Position numbers and translations under genes: made by a program. Positions 16,758 through 25,006 of a stretch of DNA of 64,000 nucleotides are shown here, in pieces (within the stretch, counting starts at the first letter, position 1; the number at the start of each line of letters is the position of its first letter). This DNA comes from Kosakonia sacchari SP1 (GTDB lineage: Bacteria > Pseudomonadota > Gammaproteobacteria > Enterobacterales > Enterobacteriaceae), in assembly GCF_000300455.3 (NCBI RefSeq), contig NZ_CP007215.2, forward strand, positions 2,356,001-2,420,000. The letters run 5' to 3'. The notes beneath the pieces were generated by a model that ran no database searches, was not told where the DNA came from, and saw only the letters and a list, made by a program, of their open reading frames with translations.

Positions 16758-18716
16758 ATGCGCCTGCACCCCCATCATCTTGAACTGTTAAGCCCGGCTC
16801 GCGACACCGCCATTGCCCGTGAGGCCATTCTTCACGGCGCTGACGCGGTCTATATTGGCGGCCCTGGCTTCGGCGCGCGCCATAACGCGGGCAACAGCCT
16901 GCGCGATATCGCCGAACTGGTGCCATTCGCGCATCGCTATGGCGCGAAAGTGTTTATCACCCTGAACACGATCCTTCATGATGACGAGCTGGAACCGGCG
17001 CAGAGCCTGATCCATGACCTGTACCAGGCCGGTGTCGATGCGCTGATCGTGCAGGATATGGGCGTGCTTGAGCTGGATATCCCGCCGATTGAACTGCACG
17101 CCAGTACGCAGTGCGACATTCGCAGCGTGGAAAAAGCCAAATTCCTCTCCGATGTCGGTTTTAGCCAGATTGTGCTGGCGCGTGAGCTCAACCTTGAGCA
17201 GATCCGCGCCATTCATAGCGTGACCGATGCCACTATTGAGTTCTTTATCCACGGTGCGCTGTGTGTGGCATACTCCGGGCAGTGCAATATCTCCCATGCG
17301 CAGACCGGGCGCAGCGCCAACCGTGGTGACTGCTCGCAGGCGTGCCGTTTGCCCTATACGCTGAAAGATGATCAGGGTCGCGTGGTGGCGTATGAAAAAC
17401 ACTTGCTGTCGATGAAAGATAACGATCAGAGTGCCAACCTGGCGGCGCTGATCGATGCGGGTGTGCGTTCCTTCAAAATTGAAGGGCGCTACAAAGACAT
17501 GAGCTACGTGAAAAATATCACCGCGCACTATCGCCAGATGCTGGATGCCATTATTGAAGATCGCGGCGACCTGGCGCGCGCGTCCGCCGGGCGTACCGAA
17601 CATTTCTTTATTCCCTCGACGGACAAGACCTTCCATCGCGGCAGCACCGATTATTTTGTCAACGCACGCAAAATTGATATCGGCGCGTTTGATTCACCGA
17701 AGTTTATCGGCTTGCCGGTCGGTGAAGTGCTGAAAGTGGCGAAAGATCACCTCGATGTTGAGGTGACGGAACCGCTGGCCAACGGTGATGGCCTGAACGT
17801 GCTGGTGAAGCGTGAAGTGGTGGGTTTTCGCGTCAACGTCGCCGAGAAAACGGGCGAGAACCGTTACCGCGTATTCCCGAACGACATGCCGGATGCGCTG
17901 CGAACGTTGCGCCCGCACCATGCGCTGAACCGTAACCTTGACCACAACTGGCAGCAGGCACTACTGAAAACCTCCAGTGAGCGGCGTATCGGCGTGGATA
18001 TTGAGCTTGGCGGCTGGCAGGAGCAACTGGTGCTGACGCTGACCAGCGAAGATGGCGTTAGCGTGACGCACACGCTGGACGGGCAGTTTGACGAAGCCAA
18101 CAATGCGCAAAAAGCGCTGGAAAGCCTGAAAGACGGGCTGGCGAAACTGGGGCAAACCCGGTATTACGCGCAGGCGATCACCGTTAATCTGCCGGGGGCG
18201 CTGTTTGTGCCCAACAGTCTGCTCAACCAGTTGCGCCGCGAAACGGTAGAGATGCTGGAAGAGGCACGGCTGGCGAATTACCAGCGCGGCAGTCGCAAGC
18301 CGGTGGCGACACCCGCGCCGATTTACCCGGAAACGCATTTGTCATTCCTGGCTAACGTTTATAACCACAAAGCGCGTGAATTTTATCACCGCTACGGTGT
18401 GCAACTGATTGACGCCGCCTTCGAAGCCCATGAAGAGAAGGGCGATGTGCCGGTGATGATCACCAAACACTGCTTGCGCTTCGCCTTCAACCTGTGCCCG
18501 AAACAGGCGAAAGGGAATATCAAAAGCTGGCGTGCAACGCCAATGCAACTGGTACATGGCGACGAAGTGCTGACGCTGAAGTTTGACTGCCGTCCGTGTG
18601 AAATGCATGTGATTGGCAAAATTAAGAACCATATTCTGAAAATGCCTCTGCCGGGCAGCGTCGTGGCGTCGATAAGCGCCGACGACTTAGTAAAAACGTT
18701 GCCAAAACGCAAATAA
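16758..18716 (+). CDS. rlhA: RlhA, 23S rRNA C2501 hydroxylase (U32 family)
   Basis: A 652-residue protein of the peptidase U32 family (E. coli RlhA/YdcP has 653), required for 5-hydroxycytidine at position 2501 of 23S rRNA. Conserved cysteines occur in ANRGDCSQACRLPY, in KHCLRFAFNLCP and in FDCRPCEMHV, fitting a bound iron-sulfur cluster as known for the group. The ATG at 16758 (MRLHPHHLELLSPARD) matches the family start. The longer reading from 16710 is not supported. It is followed at once by a terminator. Confidence 0.95.
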   Translation: MRLHPHHLELLSPARDTAIAREAILHGADAVYIGGPGFGARHNAGNSLRDIAELVPFAHRYGAKVFITLNTILHDDELEPAQSLIHDLYQAGVDALIVQDMGVLELDIPPIELHASTQCDIRSVEKAKFLSDVGFSQIVLARELNLEQIRAIHSVTDATIEFFIHGALCVAYSGQCNISHAQTGRSANRGDCSQACRLPYTLKDDQGRVVAYEKHLLSMKDNDQSANLAALIDAGVRSFKIEGRYKDMSYVKNITAHYRQMLDAIIEDRGDLARASAGRTEHFFIPSTDKTFHRGSTDYFVNARKIDIGAFDSPKFIGLPVGEVLKVAKDHLDVEVTEPLANGDGLNVLVKREVVGFRVNVAEKTGENRYRVFPNDMPDALRTLRPHHALNRNLDHNWQQALLKTSSERRIGVDIELGGWQEQLVLTLTSEDGVSVTHTLDGQFDEANNAQKALESLKDGLAKLGQTRYYAQAITVNLPGALFVPNSLLNQLRRETVEMLEEARLANYQRGSRKPVATPAPIYPETHLSFLANVYNHKAREFYHRYGVQLIDAAFEAHEEKGDVPVMITKHCLRFAFNLCPKQAKGNIKSWRATPMQLVHGDEVLTLKFDCRPCEMHVIGKIKNHILKMPLPGSVVASISADDLVKTLPKRK

Positions 18717-18720
18717 ACAA

Positions 18721-18749
18721 AGGGTGGCACTTTGCCACCCTGTTTTTTT
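18721..18749 (+). terminator. Rho-independent terminator of rlhA
   Basis: An AGGGTGGCA/TGCCACCCT-type stem with a tight loop is followed by GTTTTTTT, 4 bases past the stop codon. Confidence 0.92.
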
Positions 18750-18892
18750 ACTGTCCCTAAAACAATTCTCCTGAATAGCCATAAATTATCTCGCCGCGGT
18801 AAGAACAATCATGCGTTAATAACCGTAATACGTTAATCTAGCTGGGCGGAAATAATAAGAAATGGCTTATTGATGATATTCATGGAGAGGAA

Positions 18893-19429
18893 ATGCGTAA
18901 ATTTACGTTAAGCGCCTTGCTTGTCGCGGGTGCATTTTTGTTGTCTGCCTGTACGCCAGGCCCGCTCGGAACGCAGCGTTATCAGGCCTATACCGGTAGC
19001 GACGCGACAGTGGTTTACACGCAGGCTAATAAGGCTCATCAAGGGCTTTTTTATTTCCAGCGCTATAACAAAGAAGGTGACTGCTTTAATTCCGCCGAGA
19101 TGATTTACATCAGTAATAATATGCTGGAGGGCGTGGTTGACAGGCTTTTTACCAGCCGACTGAAAGGCGATCAATACTGGACATTAATCGTACAGGATAA
19201 TTCCAGCGGCAGGATGTGGATCCATGAGACCGCATTTTTCCTTGAAAAAGGCAAACACTATGTGGCGATAAGCTCCCGTGGTGCAGTTGAAATTCCGGCA
19301 GATTTGAATATCACCAGCCAGGACGATCTGGATAAAGTGTATGACCGCTATCAGGATAAACCGGCGAAACCGTGGAATTTACGCCGCGGCATCTGTAAGT
19401 CCTGGTTATCCAAAGCGATGGGATCGTAA
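18893..19429 (+). CDS. Putative lipoprotein of unknown function
   Basis: A 178-residue protein with a clear lipoprotein signal: KF basic start, LSALLVAGAFLLSAC, acylated cysteine at residue 20. The mature part is polar with four further cysteines or aromatic clusters (KEGDCFNSAEMIYISN, RRGICKSWLSKAMGS). I do not recognise the family. The start has GGAGAGGAA just before it. It stands alone and ends at a bidirectional terminator shared with a convergent small gene. The lipid anchor is well supported, while the role is unknown. Confidence 0.75.
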   Translation: MRKFTLSALLVAGAFLLSACTPGPLGTQRYQAYTGSDATVVYTQANKAHQGLFYFQRYNKEGDCFNSAEMIYISNNMLEGVVDRLFTSRLKGDQYWTLIVQDNSSGRMWIHETAFFLEKGKHYVAISSRGAVEIPADLNITSQDDLDKVYDRYQDKPAKPWNLRRGICKSWLSKAMGS

Positions 19430-19475
19430 TCTCTTAAGCAAGCGTTCTTAAAAACCGTGTCAACAAGATAAAAAA

Positions 19476-19505
19476 ACAGGCCTTTCGTGATGGCGAAAGG
19501 CCTGT
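19476..19505. terminator. Bidirectional terminator
   Basis: A perfect 12-bp stem ACAGGCCTTTCG/CGAAAGGCCTGT with a 6-base loop has an A-run on its left and TTTGCATTT on its right. It serves the lipoprotein gene from the left and the small secreted protein gene from the right. Confidence 0.85.
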
Positions 19506-19522
19506 TTGCATTTCAGGATAGA

Positions 19523-19783
19523 TTAGCGGTCGTCACCCGGACGTTGATCGTCAGGCAGTGGCGGTTTCTTACCGTTGTGTTTGTCGTTGTGTTTATTATC
19601 CGGACGCGGCGGCTTATCCTGCTTGTGTTTCGGCGGTGGCGCCTCGTGCGACGGTTTTTTATCTCCTTTATGGTGCTGGCCGTTTTGGTACTGTTCCGGC
19701 GGTAGCGGCGGACGTTCGTCAGCAAACACCATTGAAGAGAAGCTCATCGCCAGAATGGCAGACACCAGTGCAATCTTTTTCAT
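19523..19783 (-). CDS. Small secreted low-complexity protein (Pro/Lys/His/Asp rich)
   Basis: An 86-residue protein. Residues 1-21 are a classical signal peptide (KKIALVSAILAMSFSSMVFA) with cleavage after VFA. The mature 65 residues are disordered in composition: mostly P, K, D, H, N, Q and G, with no cysteine and repeated PPLP, PPKH, KPPRP and KHNDKHNGK units. An AAGGATG site precedes the start. I do not know the family. Metal binding by the histidines or a cell-wall/surface role can be imagined, but nothing in the sequence proves it. Codon choice looks like the neighbours. Confidence 0.7.
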   Translation of the reverse strand: MKKIALVSAILAMSFSSMVFADERPPLPPEQYQNGQHHKGDKKPSHEAPPPKHKQDKPPRPDNKHNDKHNGKKPPLPDDQRPGDDR

Positions 19784-19868
19784 TTTCTACATCCTTACTC
19801 GTTCTATTGCGTGGCGACGATTTGACGATAAAAAAGTGAAGGGATGATGGAGCGTTACGCCTTCGGGA

Positions 19869-20819
19869 TTATTCCTGGAGGCGCGGTGGAAGATAGTGCC
19901 AGTAGGGCGGAGAACCGAAACTCGCCAGTAAAAAATCGATCACTGTGCGGGTGTTAAGCGACGGGTATTTCCCGCCGGGGTAGAGCAACCACAGCGACTG
20001 CGGCGTTGGCGAATAACTGGCGGTAAAATCTGGCATGAGTGCCACAAGCTCGTTGCGGTTCAGCATTTCACCCACTTGCCAGTCCGGGAAAAGTAATATT
20101 CCCGCATCACTCAGTGCGGCTTGTAACAGTAATTCCGCGTTATCGGAAACGATTTTGGCCTGCGGCGAAAACTGGCAGGATTTCTCCCCTCGCTGAAAAC
20201 GCCAGCGCTGCAAACCACTTTTCCCGCGATACGCCAGTAACCGGTGCGACTGCAATTCCTCCGGCGTGCTCGGTTGACCATAACGACGTACGTAGGCGGG
20301 TGTCGCCACCAAATGGCACTGCTGGTGCGCAATCAGCCGACCGTGCAGCTCGGAATCCTGCAGCGCCGCAATACGCAGCAACAGATCGGTACCATCAGCA
20401 AACGGGTCGATATAGTCATCGTTCAGGTTCAATTCGATATGCAGACGTGGATAACGCTCACTTAGCTCGCTGATTTTGGGGCCAATATGGCGTAGGCCAA
20501 ACGAGATCGGCGCATTAATGCGAATGCGCCCGCCAGGCTCGTCGCGACGCTCGCCTACCTGGGTTTGCGCGTCCGCAAGCTGCTGCAACATGGTGCGAAA
20601 CGTGTCGGCATAGATATGACCCGCCTCGGTGGCGATCACCGCGCGCGTGTTGCGATACAACAACTGGGTTTCCAGCGCCAGCTCCAGTTGCTGAACCACG
20701 CGCGACAAGGATGAGGCCGCCAGACCTTCGTTGCGAGCGACTTCGGATAAGTTTCCTTCTCGAACGATGGCGAGAAACAGCTGCATTGAGCGGGCGCTAA
20801 TTTGACTGAGCTTATTCAT
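19869..20819 (-). CDS. LysR-family transcriptional regulator
   Basis: A 316-residue LysR regulator. The N-terminal winged helix reads RSMQLFLAIVREGNLSEVAR then LAASSLSRVVQQLELALETQ, and the co-inducer domain follows from about residue 90 (RIRINAPISFGLRHIGPKIS). The pattern is that of the PecT/DmlR-like subgroup. It is divergent from a nitroreductase gene with 96 bases between, so it probably regulates that gene and itself. No effector is predictable. Confidence 0.92.
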   Translation of the reverse strand: MNKLSQISARSMQLFLAIVREGNLSEVARNEGLAASSLSRVVQQLELALETQLLYRNTRAVIATEAGHIYADTFRTMLQQLADAQTQVGERRDEPGGRIRINAPISFGLRHIGPKISELSERYPRLHIELNLNDDYIDPFADGTDLLLRIAALQDSELHGRLIAHQQCHLVATPAYVRRYGQPSTPEELQSHRLLAYRGKSGLQRWRFQRGEKSCQFSPQAKIVSDNAELLLQAALSDAGILLFPDWQVGEMLNRNELVALMPDFTASYSPTPQSLWLLYPGGKYPSLNTRTVIDFLLASFGSPPYWHYLPPRLQE

Positions 20820-20915
20820 CTGTGCGTAATATGCAAAGGTCCATGGCGAATTGTAGTGTTTTTACGAACAAGTTTCATCGCTAAGCTACGCGAACACCTA
20901 ATACGGAGAAAAATA

Positions 20916-21596
20916 ATGAGCACTGTAGTGAAAGCCTTCGATGAAACCGTCCGCCAGCGTTTTTCTGCCCGCGCATTTCTACCAACGCCGTTAACGGACG
21001 AGCAAATTCAGGACGTGTTGCAGGATGCGCAATTTTCCCCGTCTAACTGCAACACGCAGCCGTGGCATGTGCATGTGGTTTCCGGTGCAACGAAAAACCG
21101 TCTTGGAAAAAGGATGACGGAAAACGATCTTGAAGGGCGCCAGACGCCGGATTTCACCTTTTCCTATGATGATTTTCACGGCGACTATTTCGAGCGCGCT
21201 CATGAGCAAGCGCGGATTTATTACGATGCGATAGGCGTGGCGCGTGAAGATAAAGCGCGGCGCCAGGAGGCTTATCTGCGCAATTATCAGTTTTTTAACG
21301 CGCCACATGCGGCTTTCCTGTTTATGCCATCCTTTGGCGACAACATCCGCGTTGCTTCAGATATCGGCATGTACGCACAGAGTTTTTTGCTGTCACTGAC
21401 GGCGCGCGGGTTTGCCGGAATTCCGCAAACCTTACTGGGTTTTCACGCTGATATGATCCGCGAAGAACTCGGTGTTTCTGCTGATTATCGCCTGCTGTTC
21501 GGCATCTCGTTTGGCTATGCCGATATGTCTGCGCCGTCTGCGAAAACACGCATGCCGCGTATTCCCGTTGAGAAAAGTGTGGTGATGCACGGGTAA
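20916..21596 (+). CDS. Nitroreductase-family FMN oxidoreductase
   Basis: A 226-residue flavoprotein of the nitroreductase family. FMN-binding features are the N-terminal RQRFSARAFLPTPL (Arg-Ser/Phe-type start of the fold), SPSNCNTQPWHVHVV, and the later GMYAQSFLLSLTARGFAGIPQ stretch. The ATG at 20916 with CGGAGAAAA is used. The 38 residues read from 20802 would overlap the regulator start and are not family-like. Reduction of quinones or nitroaromatics with NAD(P)H is the family activity, and the real substrate is unknown. It is probably controlled by the divergent LysR protein. Confidence 0.9.
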   Translation: MSTVVKAFDETVRQRFSARAFLPTPLTDEQIQDVLQDAQFSPSNCNTQPWHVHVVSGATKNRLGKRMTENDLEGRQTPDFTFSYDDFHGDYFERAHEQARIYYDAIGVAREDKARRQEAYLRNYQFFNAPHAAFLFMPSFGDNIRVASDIGMYAQSFLLSLTARGFAGIPQTLLGFHADMIREELGVSADYRLLFGISFGYADMSAPSAKTRMPRIPVEKSVVMHG

Positions 21597-21605
21597 CGTC
21601 GCAGA

Positions 21606-21640
21606 TGACCAGAGACGCTAATCGCGAGCGTCTCTGGTCA
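21606..21640. terminator. Strong hairpin between convergent genes
   Basis: A perfect 14-bp stem (TGACCAGAGACGCT with AGCGTCTCTGGTCA) with a 7-base loop fills the gap between the nitroreductase stop and the deaminase-like stop. It has no long T-run on either side, so it may act as a bidirectional transcription end or RNA-protecting structure. Confidence 0.6.
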
Positions 21641-21643
21641 GTG

Positions 21644-22105
21644 TTATGCAGCACAAAGCGCGCGGGCGCTTTGTTTCCACTCATCAACCTGATCGGGGTG
21701 CAGAAAGGAGAAATAAACGGTGGTGTTATCAGGAAGGATATTTTGCAGCGCCTGCATGCAGTTGGCTTCGCAGGGGCGTAATTCGATATAGACGCTGGTG
21801 ATCGGCAACTGTTCATCACTATTGCCGGATTTCTCAATGCGTCGTATCGCCGCAATCAGTGCCGCCATTTCACCATGCAATTTTACCCAGTTATTGGTGT
21901 AAATATCCGGTGGCATCTCAATACGCATCTGGCTATTGCCAAACGCGTAACGGGAATTACCGCGCAGCGTGTATTCGACGGTGGCACAGCACGATTCCGG
22001 GCCAAAACCATCTTGTTTAACCAGCTTCTTTTTGTCTTCCAGCGTACGGCGGACAATCGGGTAACCCGATCGGAGGTTGTAAGGTGTCTGAACGAGGTTA
22101 ATCAT
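21644..22105 (-). CDS. Standalone cytidine-deaminase-fold protein of unknown role
   Basis: A 153-residue protein with the zinc site of the cytidine-deaminase superfamily: HGE at residues 77-79 in KLHGEMAALIAAIRRIE, and PCEANC at 111-116 in YIELRPCEANCMQAL, at the usual distance of about 30 residues. Strands before and after the motifs (TSVYIELR, TTVYFSFLHPD) fit the fold. The pattern HxE plus PCxxC is common in deaminase domains of bacterial toxins, but here no toxin delivery region, signal peptide or immunity gene is seen. A GGGAGG ribosome site precedes the ATG. The target (nucleoside, base or nucleic acid) is not known. The zinc motif is seen; the fold call is inferred from it. Confidence 0.65.
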   Translation of the reverse strand: MINLVQTPYNLRSGYPIVRRTLEDKKKLVKQDGFGPESCCATVEYTLRGNSRYAFGNSQMRIEMPPDIYTNNWVKLHGEMAALIAAIRRIEKSGNSDEQLPITSVYIELRPCEANCMQALQNILPDNTTVYFSFLHPDQVDEWKQSARALCAA

Positions 22106-22218
22106 TATTCCTCCCTAAATGCATGAAAAATCGCAGCTCTAATCTAAATTGGACAACAAAAAGCGTAGTGAACGATCCCGGAAATTTCTAGCCAGGATCG
22201 CCCGTTGTACCTGAACAA

Positions 22219-22347
22219 TTAGTGCGATTTAAACCCCGCCGCCGACATCAAAAGCCGGAACACCATACTGACCGCAAACAGTGCCAGCACACTGCCTCCC
22301 CAGATTAAAAGCATCCACATCAGCCGGTTGAAAAAGGATTGTTTCAT
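22219..22347 (-). CDS. DUF2474-like small subunit of the CIO bd oxidase
   Basis: A 42-residue peptide with one membrane helix (NRLMWMLLIWGGSVLALFAVSM is seen in pieces) and a short polar tail. Its ATG touches the stop of the subunit II gene by one base (TGATG). Peptides of this kind (DUF2474, in some bd oxidases the CydX/CioZ-like subunit) stabilise the haem centre of bd-type oxidases. The upstream reading to 22488 lies inside cioB in another frame and is not used. The identification rests on size, helix and position. Confidence 0.75.
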   Translation of the reverse strand: MKQSFFNRLMWMLLIWGGSVLALFAVSMVFRLLMSAAGFKSH

Positions 22348-23357
22348 CAATGATACCCCTCGCCATGTTGCACCTTGCCGCGAAACACGTAGTAGCTCCA
22401 CAAGGTATAAACCAGAATAATTGGGATAATCAGCAGGGCGCCGACCAGCATAAAGCCCTGGCTTTGCGGAGGTGCCGCGGCCTGCCACAACGTGATATCC
22501 GGCGGAATAATATGCGGCCAGATACTGATGCCAAGGCCGCTAAACCCGAGAAAAATCAGCCCCAGTGTCTGCACAAACGGCAACGTGTGGGAGTCCGGGT
22601 TGCCGAGACTGCGCCACAGCCAGGCACTCAGTACCACAACTAACAGTGGCACTGGCGAGAAGAAGTAGAGATTCGGCAAGCTGAACCAGCGATCGGCAAT
22701 CGCGGAATGCGTCAGCGGTGTCCACAGGCTAATCACGGCAATCACCACTAACATCGCCAGCAACAGTTTTCTCGCGGCTTTGCGCATTTTCCCCTGCAGT
22801 GGCGCTTCGCTTTTCATCACCAGCCAGCTCGCGCCGAGCAAGGCATAAGCGATGACCAGCCCAACACCGCAAAACAGATTAAACGGCGTCAGCCAGTCGA
22901 GCGCACCGCCGCTAAATGTGCGGCCTGTCACCTGAAAACCGTTAAGCACCGCGCCCACCACCACCCCCTGGGTAAAGGTGGCAAGCAGCGAGCCGGAGAT
23001 AAACGCTTTATCCCAGAATGGCCGGTGCGCCGGAGTGGCTTTAAAGCGAAACTCAAAGGCCACGCCGCGAAAGATAAGCCCGATCAGCATTAAGGTCAGC
23101 GGAATAGTCAGCGCATCGACAATCACTGCATACGCTAGCGGAAACGCGCCGAATAACCCCGCGCCGCCCAGCACCAGCCAGGTCTCGTTGCCATCCCAGA
23201 CCGGCGCGACACTGTTGACCATCACGTCGCGATCGTGCGCGTCACGCGTGACGGGAAACAGAATGCCGATACCAAGGTCAAAACCGTCCATCACGATATA
23301 CATCAGCGTGGCGAAGACGATAATGACAAACCAGATTAATGAAAGATCGATGCCCAT
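22347..23357 (-). CDS. cioB: Cyanide-insensitive bd oxidase subunit II (CioB/CydB)
   Basis: A 336-residue membrane protein of the CydB family with eight or nine helices. It begins MGIDLSLIWFVIIVFATLMY, followed by the conserved MDGFDLGIGILFP and WDGNETWLVLGGAGLFGAFP. It pairs with the haem-bearing subunit I. Its ATG shares one base with the stop of the subunit I gene (TAATG). The operon order cioA-cioB-DUF2474 is that of the CIO type, distinct from the E. coli CydAB and AppCB operons, which are not in this region. Confidence 0.93.
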   Translation of the reverse strand: MGIDLSLIWFVIIVFATLMYIVMDGFDLGIGILFPVTRDAHDRDVMVNSVAPVWDGNETWLVLGGAGLFGAFPLAYAVIVDALTIPLTLMLIGLIFRGVAFEFRFKATPAHRPFWDKAFISGSLLATFTQGVVVGAVLNGFQVTGRTFSGGALDWLTPFNLFCGVGLVIAYALLGASWLVMKSEAPLQGKMRKAARKLLLAMLVVIAVISLWTPLTHSAIADRWFSLPNLYFFSPVPLLVVVLSAWLWRSLGNPDSHTLPFVQTLGLIFLGFSGLGISIWPHIIPPDITLWQAAAPPQSQGFMLVGALLIIPIILVYTLWSYYVFRGKVQHGEGYH

Positions 23358-24757
23358 TATTTATCCTCATCCGCGTCGAGATGTTCACCCACCGCTGAAA
23401 GGGGGCGCGCCGGTGTGCCTTGTGTCGCGTGCTCATCACGCTCATCTGGTCCTTTGGTGATAAGCCGCACCATGTAGCTGTAACCCACGCCAAACACGGA
23501 ACAGTAGACAACAAAGAACGCCAGCAAACTGAGGCTCATTTGCAAGTCGCCATGCGCGGAAACCGCATCAGCCGTGCGCAGCAAGCCATACACCACCCAC
23601 GGCTGGCGACCCACTTCCGTCGTGACCCAACCGGCAAGAATGGCGATCAAACCTGCCGGCCCCATCCATAGCGCAAAGTATAAAAACGGCCGCGACTGAT
23701 ACAGCCTGTCTTTGAAACGCAGCCACAGCGCCGCCACACCCAGACCAATCATCAGCACGCCAAGCCCGACCATTATGCGAAACGACCAAAACACAATCGG
23801 CGAATAGGGACGTTCATCTTTCGGGAAATCTTTTAGCGCCGGGACTTGCTTATCCAGGCTGTGTGTCAGGATCAGGCTCCCGAGCGCCGGGATCGCCACG
23901 GCGTAACGCGTGCGCTCCTGCTCCATATCCGGCAGGCCAAAAAGCAGCAGCGGCGTCGCTTCTCCGGGCGGGTTCTCCCAATGGCCCTCAATGGCGGCAA
24001 TTTTTGCCGGTTGATGTTCAAGTGTATTCAGCCCGTGCATATCGCCGACCATCGCCTGAATCGGCGCAACAACCAGCGCCATCCACATCGCCATAGAAAA
24101 CATCTTGCGGATAGCGGGTGTGTTATTGCCGCGTAACAGATGCCAGGCGGCAGACGCGCCGACAAACAACGCACTGCTTAAGAATGCTGCAATGGTCATG
24201 TGCATCAGCCGGTACGGGAAGGAGGGATTGAAGATAACCTTGAACCAGTCGACCGGAACCACCTGGCCATTTTCGACGATAAAACCCTGCGGTGTGTGCA
24301 TCCAGCTATTGGACGCGAGGATCCAGAAAGTGGACATAATGGTGCCCAGCGCGACCATACAGGTGGCGAAAAAGTGCAGGCCAGGCCCGACTTTGTTCCA
24401 GCCAAACAGCATCACGCCGAGAAAACCCGCTTCAAGGAAGAAGGCGGTCAGCACTTCATAGGTCAGTAATGGTCCGGTAATGCTGCCGGCAAACTGGGAA
24501 AAACCGCTCCAGTTGGTGCCGAACTGATACGCCATCACCAGCCCGGACACCACCCCCATACCGAAGTTAACGGCGAAGATCTTCGACCAGAAATGGTACA
24601 GCGTGCGCCAGTCCGGGTTGCGGGTTTTAAGCCACAAACCTTCAAGCACTGCCAGGTAACTGGCAAGGCCGATGGTGATTGCCGGAAAAATGATATGAAA
24701 AGAAACGGTGAAGGCGAACTGTATTCTCGCCAGATAAAACGCGTCTAAACCAAACAT
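23357..24757 (-). CDS. cioA: Cyanide-insensitive bd oxidase subunit I (CioA/CydA)
   Basis: A 466-residue quinol oxidase subunit that reduces O2 to water without pumping protons. Haem-ligand segment FTVSFHIIFPAITIGLASYL is near the N-terminus, and the conserved GWVTTEVGRQPWVVYGLLRT lies near residue 390. It is shorter than E. coli CydA (522), as expected for the short Q-loop CIO class, which tolerates cyanide and often works under stress. The start at 24757 (MFGLDAFYLARIQ) is preferred over the long upstream reading to 25141, whose 127 extra residues are not membrane-like. It is divergent from ydcR with 249 bases between. Confidence 0.92.
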   Translation of the reverse strand: MFGLDAFYLARIQFAFTVSFHIIFPAITIGLASYLAVLEGLWLKTRNPDWRTLYHFWSKIFAVNFGMGVVSGLVMAYQFGTNWSGFSQFAGSITGPLLTYEVLTAFFLEAGFLGVMLFGWNKVGPGLHFFATCMVALGTIMSTFWILASNSWMHTPQGFIVENGQVVPVDWFKVIFNPSFPYRLMHMTIAAFLSSALFVGASAAWHLLRGNNTPAIRKMFSMAMWMALVVAPIQAMVGDMHGLNTLEHQPAKIAAIEGHWENPPGEATPLLLFGLPDMEQERTRYAVAIPALGSLILTHSLDKQVPALKDFPKDERPYSPIVFWSFRIMVGLGVLMIGLGVAALWLRFKDRLYQSRPFLYFALWMGPAGLIAILAGWVTTEVGRQPWVVYGLLRTADAVSAHGDLQMSLSLLAFFVVYCSVFGVGYSYMVRLITKGPDERDEHATQGTPARPLSAVGEHLDADEDK

Positions 24758-25006
24758 GCACAACCCCAATGTCAATGTTGTGGTGTCAATGTTAATGAGC
24801 GCAAGCGTGAACTTGCAGAAACAGATACGGGGAATTTTCGTATAACAGTTCCCTGTAAAGGGTATGGCAGGTTGCTGATTAGTCCAGACGAAGCGGGAAC
24901 CGGTAACCATAACAGTGCGCATAATGAGCTGTTTTGTATAAACTGATATAGCAAGATGGCGCACCGCGTGCCATGATGTAGGTGTTTTGTTAACACGTGA
25001 AAAATC

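Noticed and set aside
16788-17636. 282-residue open frame antisense to rlhA
   Set aside because: Shadow of a highly conserved gene; no ribosome site and no recognised motif.
22173-22200. CGATCC...GGATCG inverted repeat as terminator of the cio operon
   Set aside because: Only a 6-bp stem with a long loop and a distant T-run; too weak to call.
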